DNA of 64,000 nucleotides from Bacteroidales bacterium UBA5536. GTDB lineage: Bacteria; Bacteroidota; Bacteroidia; Bacteroidales; F082. A program made the position numbers and the translations under genes. Under the pieces are notes generated by a model. That model saw only the letters and a program-made list of their open reading frames with translations. It did not search any database and had not been told where the DNA came from. The stretch's first letter is position 1. Each line of letters opens with the position of its first letter. Shown here in pieces: positions 59,860 to 64,000 of the stretch. The DNA lies in the NCBI GenBank assembly GCA_002426795.1, contig DINQ01000002.1:1-64000 (forward strand). The letters run 5' to 3'.

Positions 59860-60624
59860 TTAATCTTCAAGCTCCACAACCACCGGGCAATGGTCGGAAT
59901 GTTTGGCTTCCGGCAGGATGCGTGCTGCTTGGAGCCTTGGTTTCAGATTTTCGGTGATCATATGATAATCAATCCGCCAACCCTTATTATTGGCTCTGGC
60001 ATTTGCACGGTAGCTCCACCAACTGTAATGATGCGGTTCGCTGTTGAGTGTGCGAAAAGTATCGACAAAACCTGATTGCAGAAATTCGGTCATCCAGGCC
60101 CTTTCTTCAGGAAGAAAACCTGATACGGTGGCATTGCGCACCGGATCGTGGATGTCAATAGCCTGGTGGCAGATGTTATAGTCACCTGAAATAACGAGCT
60201 GAGGGCGTTGTTCCCTGAGTTGATGTACATATTGTTGAAAATCTGTAAGCCATTGCATTTTAAAGGCCTGACGCTCCTCGCCGCTGCTGCCTGATGGATG
60301 ATAGACACTTACTACCGAAAGATCGCCAAAGTCGGCACGCAAAAACCTACCCTCCTGATCATATTGTGGAATTTCCATGCCATACTCAACATGGTCAGGT
60401 TGTTTTTTGGACAGGATTGCCACGCCACTGTATCCTTTTTTCTGTGCAGGGAACCAAAAATGATGATAACCGAGTGATTCAAAATCGAGAAGTGGGATTT
60501 GATCGTGCTGGGCCTTAATCTCTTGCAAACAAATTACATCGGGCGATGCGGCCGAAAGCCATCCCAAGAAATCTTTATTGATGGCAGCGCGGATGCCATT
60601 GACGTTATAGCTAATGATCTTCAT
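59860..60624 (-). CDS. xth: Exodeoxyribonuclease III / AP endonuclease
   Basis: 254 residues of the EEP fold. Metal and catalytic residues lie in SYNVNGIRAA (Asn), CLQEIKAQ (Glu), SVYHPSG (Tyr), SGDYNICHQAID (Asp/Asn), YSWWSYR and the end KHSDHCPVV (Asp/His). The enzyme cuts DNA at abasic sites in base-excision repair. It is the first gene of a two-gene unit with the PHP phosphoesterase. Near-consensus -7 sequence TACCTTCG lies at 60647-60640 on the minus strand. Confidence 0.94.
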   Translation of the reverse strand: MKIISYNVNGIRAAINKDFLGWLSAASPDVICLQEIKAQHDQIPLLDFESLGYHHFWFPAQKKGYSGVAILSKKQPDHVEYGMEIPQYDQEGRFLRADFGDLSVVSVYHPSGSSGEERQAFKMQWLTDFQQYVHQLREQRPQLVISGDYNICHQAIDIHDPVRNATVSGFLPEERAWMTEFLQSGFVDTFRTLNSEPHHYSWWSYRANARANNKGWRIDYHMITENLKPRLQAARILPEAKHSDHCPVVVELED

Positions 60625-60755
60625 GCTGTGTTTTGCCTGCGAAGGTAAGATGTTTTAACAAATCGGATCGCCAGCAATAGAGATTCTCGGCGCTTAGATA
60701 CTCGACAAATTACCAAAAACCTTAAATCTAACTCCATAAGTAGTCAACAATTATG

Positions 60756-60763
60756 TACTTTTG
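60756..60763 (+). promoter_or_regulatory. Probable -7 element of the ClC gene
   Basis: TACTTTTG matches TAnnTTTG, 25 nt before the ATG at 60789. Confidence 0.5.
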
Positions 60764-60788
60764 CGCCTCGTAAACAGGCAATAAAGCT

Positions 60789-62564
60789 ATGTCCAGAAGA
60801 GATCGTTGGTTTCGAAGGTACCATAAATGGAGGATAAGCAACCTCAGCGACAAACAGTATATTTACATATTGAGTGTGGTTGCCGGGTTTTTTGGAGCTT
60901 TGGCTGCCATCATCATCAAGAATGCTTCCCACCTGATCAAAGAGCTTCTCACCAGTCAGTTTGCCAGCCAGTACGAAAACTACATGTACTTTGTTTATCC
61001 GGCTGTAGGTATTTTGCTGGCGGTGCTTTTCATGCGGTATATCATCCACGAAGATGTTGGGCATGGTATTCCGGGTGTTTTGTACGCTATTTCGCGTAAA
61101 AACGGGATTATTAAGCGGCACAATGTGTATTCTGCTATCGTGAGCAGTGCTTTTACAGTTGGCTTTGGTGGTTCGGTCGGGCTCGAAGGCCCTACGGTGT
61201 CAACCGGAGCAGCAGTCGGGTCGAATATTGGGCAACTACTGCGGCTCAACTTTAAGCAGATTGCGCTTATGATTAGTCTGGCCAGTGCAGCTGCGTTGGC
61301 CGCGATTTTCCAGTCGCCGATCGCCGGAATTGTTTTTGCTATGGAAGTTATCATGATTGACCTGTCGATGGCATCACTGATTCCCTTGCTAATTGCCACG
61401 CTAACTGCCGTGCTTACTTCTTATTTCATGCTAGGTCAGGCTGTGATGTATAACATCGAGCTTCACGAGCCATTTATTCCTTCAAATACACTTTATTACC
61501 TGGCACTTGGCGTAGTAGCTGGTCTTTTGTCTAGCTATTTTACAAAGGTTTATATCCTGACAGAGAAGTTTTTCAAACGCTTTCAGAATATATGGACACG
61601 TTTTCTCATTGGTAGTTCTGTGCTTGGGTTGTTGATTTTCTTGTTCCCGGCACTCTATGGCGAAGGTTATGAGGCCATCAATGAGAGCTTGCAGGGTGAT
61701 TACAGCGCACTGTTTAACAACAGTATATTTTACGATTACAAAGACATAGGCTGGGTAATCTTCCTGCTGTTTTTAGCCGTGATTCTGATCAAGGCATTTG
61801 CCACATCTTTCACTTTCGGCGCAGGGGGTGTGGGCGGTATTTTTGCGCCTGCCTTGTTTATGGGAGCTTTTACGGGCTTGTTTTTCGCGATTACGACCAA
61901 TCAGTTGGGTTTGGGATCGCTAAATCCCGGTAAGTTTGCTTTGGTGGGTATGGCAGGTATGATAGCAGGCATATTGCATGCTCCACTAACAGGAATTTTT
62001 CTGATTGCAGAAATTACCAACGGTTATGCACTTTTTGTTCCCTTGATGATTGTGGCAACGATTTCTTTTGCCACTGCCAAAATATTTTCGCCCAATTCAG
62101 TTTATACTTACCAGCTTGCCCAACGTGGCGAATTATTGACACACAATAAAGACAGAAGCATTTTGAGTCTAATGAATGTGCAGGGTCTGGTTGAAACCAA
62201 CTTCACCGAAGTGAGGCCGGGATCTACGTTGGGAGAACTGGTCAAGTTAATTGCAAGGTCCAAACGAAACATCTTTCCTATTGTTGATGAGGATCGCAGG
62301 TTTTATGGTCATATCCTGCTCGATGATGTGCGTAACATCATGTTCGATACCGATTTATATGAAACTGTTGTGGAAAACATGATGGTCATGCCCTCATATG
62401 TCATCGATCCTGAAGAATCGATGGAAGAAGTGGTGAAGAAGTTTCAGGGATCGGGCAAATACAATATTCCTGTTGTTAAGGACGGTTTATACCTGGGCTA
62501 TGTTTCACGTGCAAATGTATTTTCTACTTATAGAAAGAAACTGAGTGAAATGTCGGATGATTGA
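60789..62564 (+). CDS. ClC-family chloride channel/transporter with CBS pair
   Basis: 591 residues. The membrane part (about 25-440) carries the three anion-site motifs: GHGIP (91-95, usually GSGIP), GLEGP (131-135, with gating Glu133) and GIFAP, plus SPIAGIVFAMEVIM, in which the position of the internal proton glutamate (E203 in ClC-ec1) is Val187. The C-terminal cytosolic pair of CBS domains (about 450-585) may bind nucleotides. The Val is the residue found in true ClC channels, so passive chloride flow is possible. Single-gene unit with promoter and terminator. Confidence 0.92.
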   Translation: MSRRDRWFRRYHKWRISNLSDKQYIYILSVVAGFFGALAAIIIKNASHLIKELLTSQFASQYENYMYFVYPAVGILLAVLFMRYIIHEDVGHGIPGVLYAISRKNGIIKRHNVYSAIVSSAFTVGFGGSVGLEGPTVSTGAAVGSNIGQLLRLNFKQIALMISLASAAALAAIFQSPIAGIVFAMEVIMIDLSMASLIPLLIATLTAVLTSYFMLGQAVMYNIELHEPFIPSNTLYYLALGVVAGLLSSYFTKVYILTEKFFKRFQNIWTRFLIGSSVLGLLIFLFPALYGEGYEAINESLQGDYSALFNNSIFYDYKDIGWVIFLLFLAVILIKAFATSFTFGAGGVGGIFAPALFMGAFTGLFFAITTNQLGLGSLNPGKFALVGMAGMIAGILHAPLTGIFLIAEITNGYALFVPLMIVATISFATAKIFSPNSVYTYQLAQRGELLTHNKDRSILSLMNVQGLVETNFTEVRPGSTLGELVKLIARSKRNIFPIVDEDRRFYGHILLDDVRNIMFDTDLYETVVENMMVMPSYVIDPEESMEEVVKKFQGSGKYNIPVVKDGLYLGYVSRANVFSTYRKKLSEMSDD

Positions 62565-62611
62565 TTTTGGATTTTGACCATTTTAATTCTATCAAATCAG
62601 CTATCGTAAAA

Positions 62612-62644
62612 AAAAAGGAGGCCCATTTTTGGAGCCTCCTTTTT
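62612..62644. terminator. Bidirectional terminator after the ClC gene
   Basis: Stem ggaggc (62617-62622) with gcctcc (62634-62639), extended by A-T pairs (A run 62611-62616, T run 62640-62644). It serves the convergent ClC and rhodanese genes. Confidence 0.8.
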
Positions 62645-62663
62645 ATGATATTTTGAAAGTGAA

Positions 62664-63272
62664 TTAGCAGCCACCTGCTGCTTTTACAACAACTGTTCCG
62701 CTTGGTATTGTGGGTGCAGCAGTTCCTTTCGTTCCACCAACCGCTTCATTTTTAAAAAAGCGTGGGTATGCGAATCGGGCTTTTTCACTCCGTGTATCAG
62801 CATTTGCAGGCTTAAAACCGGTCAGCACATTGTTTTGGATAAAATCGGCATCATTTGACAGTACAAAGACATTCTTAAAGCCTTTTGCACTCAACAGGTT
62901 CATGGCCATCATGGCCTGCGATTCGCTGTCACCCATCAGCAGCAAAGATTCCTCATTGTTTAATTGTTTGAGTGAAGCTTTGCTAAGCAAATTGGCAAAA
63001 GGAACGTTGATTACCTTTTTAAATGCACCAATTGGCTCAGCCTTCTCACGCAGATCGACTACGGTATAAGCGTCAAGCTGATTGCTTGAAATCATTTCGT
63101 TGAGCTGATAAGGCAGGATCAGTTTATCTTTATTTGTAACCGTTTCCTGAACCTGCTGATTGGTAAGGGCATAGGATGGGGCCATTCCCCATTGTATCAA
63201 TATTACGGCAAGAATTACCAACACAAACAACAACGCAGCATTGGTCAACATTTTATCATTTAAATTTTCCAT
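62664..63272 (-). CDS. Membrane-anchored rhodanese-like protein lacking the catalytic Cys, ending Gly-Gly-Cys
   Basis: 202 residues. One N-terminal helix (LLFVLVILAVILIQWG) anchors it facing the periplasm. A rhodanese domain follows (about 50-150: YTVVDLREKAEPIGAFKKVINVPFANL), but the active loop reads LLLMGDSESQA, with no Cys where sulphurtransferases carry persulfide. The end, VVVKAAGGC, has the protein's only Cys. The upstream gene, 18 bp away, encodes another rhodanese-like protein with the same two peculiarities. Together they suggest a redox or sulphur-handling pair rather than classical sulphurtransferases; function unknown. Confidence 0.8.
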   Translation of the reverse strand: MENLNDKMLTNAALLFVLVILAVILIQWGMAPSYALTNQQVQETVTNKDKLILPYQLNEMISSNQLDAYTVVDLREKAEPIGAFKKVINVPFANLLSKASLKQLNNEESLLLMGDSESQAMMAMNLLSAKGFKNVFVLSNDADFIQNNVLTGFKPANADTRSEKARFAYPRFFKNEAVGGTKGTAAPTIPSGTVVVKAAGGC

Positions 63273-63290
63273 TGTTTGTCAGTTTAATGG

Positions 63291-63998
63291 TTAGCACCCG
63301 CCTTTACCGGCAGCAGGTGGTTGAATTTCGACAATAGTTTTAACTGGACTGCCTTTTGGATTCATTTTTTCTGCGGCTTCACCGGTTTTAAAAGCTTCCA
63401 TCGCTCTTTCGCGGAAACGGACATCAAATTGCTGCATCTCGTCAAGGCTGTTTGTTTCATGTTTTTCAGCAAAAAGCACTTCGAAAAAGCCATTCAAACC
63501 ATCTTTAAGAACGCGTGCATCTTTAAGTCCGGCGCGGCGCATCAGCAACCAGGCCTGATCGGCATCCGTAGAGGCATAACTATAGAAAACAATCGGTTTG
63601 CCGGCTTCGAAGAGTGCCTTGTCATATTGAGGTTCAAGCAACTTGTTCAGAGGGATGTTAATGGATCCGGGGAAGCTGAAAGCTGCAAATGAAGTTTCAG
63701 GCCGTACATCAATCAGCAACAAATCGTTTTCTTTCGGGTGCAAAAGCTTGTAGGCTATTTCGTCGGAAGGAGCGTAATGACTTTCACTCGCGGCCTCAGC
63801 AAGTAGCTGCTGTGCATCTTCTTCATACCACTTTGCTTTTGGGCTCGAAGGCAAAAGCAGCAGCAAAACAGCAAGTCCGAGCATCAGCGCCACCGGACCG
63901 GTGTATGATTTGTGAAATAACAAACCTGGCGTGCCTTTGACGCCATTGATATTGTCTTCAATTTTGCGGGTAATGATGAAGGCTGCGAGTGCGATAAC
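63291..63998 (-). CDS. Membrane rhodanese-like protein, 5' end outside the window, ending Gly-Gly-Cys
   Basis: Partial: the frame stays open to the right edge, so the start is not in the window. At least 235 residues are visible. Two hydrophobic segments (VIALAAFIITR at the edge and PVALMLGLAVLLLLLP) precede a rhodanese domain (LLLIDVRPETSFAAFSFPGSINIPLNKLL). The active loop reads IVFYSYASTDAD, so the catalytic Cys is absent. The C-terminus is AAGKGGC, matching its downstream neighbour. A TTG at 63923 is not a convincing start because the frame continues with good membrane-helix sequence upstream. Confidence 0.78.
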   Translation of the reverse strand, partial: VIALAAFIITRKIEDNINGVKGTPGLLFHKSYTGPVALMLGLAVLLLLLPSSPKAKWYEEDAQQLLAEAASESHYAPSDEIAYKLLHPKENDLLLIDVRPETSFAAFSFPGSINIPLNKLLEPQYDKALFEAGKPIVFYSYASTDADQAWLLMRRAGLKDARVLKDGLNGFFEVLFAEKHETNSLDEMQQFDVRFRERAMEAFKTGEAAEKMNPKGSPVKTIVEIQPPAAGKGGC

Positions 63999-64000
63999 TA

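Overview
The window is from a Bacteroidota chromosome, most likely an anaerobic or fermentative member of the Bacteroidales/Marinilabiliales type. The reasons are a SusC/SusD pair, a type IX secretion sorting domain, DUF4270 and half-size starch synthase genes, lipoproteins with a Lys/Glu-rich tail after the lipobox, and the Bacteroidota promoter element TAnnTTTG (often with TTG or TTTG 18-20 nt upstream) in front of many genes. The genus cannot be named from sequence alone.

Layout. 1-590: repeat-rich, gene-free DNA, then a ROK-family kinase. 1713-5214 (minus): a tightly coupled operon of secreted M1 peptidase, AlkD-like DNA repair protein and small lipoprotein. 5524-9167: TolC, periplasmic adaptor and tsaB. 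9387-12463: a thioredoxin-like membrane protein, about 1 kb of gene-free repeat-bearing DNA, and an MscS channel. 12800-17711: acpS, then small envelope or stress-type genes (lmo0937-type peptide, YtxH, beta-barrel, AraC-type regulator, cupin, OmpA with calcium-binding repeats). 17788-23479: SulP transporter, C-terminal protease, two-component pair.

23495-36962 is a beta-glucoside/cellobiose locus. On the minus strand lie a Nudix-type regulator, GPH sugar symporter, cellobiose phosphorylase (GH94), GH3 beta-glucosidase lipoprotein and aldose epimerase; divergently, on the plus strand, lie SusC and SusD. Sugar would be bound and imported across the outer membrane by SusCD, trimmed by GH3, carried inward by the symporter and phosphorolysed in the cytoplasm.

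37319-49474 is the most striking region: one plus-strand block holding an electron-bifurcating-type NAD-linked [FeFe] hydrogenase (hydC, hydB, hydA), all three H-cluster maturases (hydG, hydF, hydE) and four signalling proteins: two receiver-only proteins, a receiver-histidine kinase, and a histidine kinase fused to ferredoxin, H-cluster-like and extra Fe-S domains. I read this as a candidate hydrogen- or redox-sensing phosphorelay built into the hydrogenase operon; none of its members has a DNA-binding domain.

49542-62564 is mostly housekeeping: NTF2-like protein, Fe superoxide dismutase, glmS, DUF4270/starch synthase, proline dehydrogenase, DUF177-rpmF-plsX-fabH, a PHP phosphoesterase with exonuclease III, and a ClC chloride protein. 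The window ends (62664-64000, minus) in two membrane-anchored rhodanese-like proteins that both lack the catalytic cysteine and both end in Gly-Gly-Cys; the upstream one runs off the window. I recognised no tRNA, rRNA, CRISPR array or intact insertion sequence.
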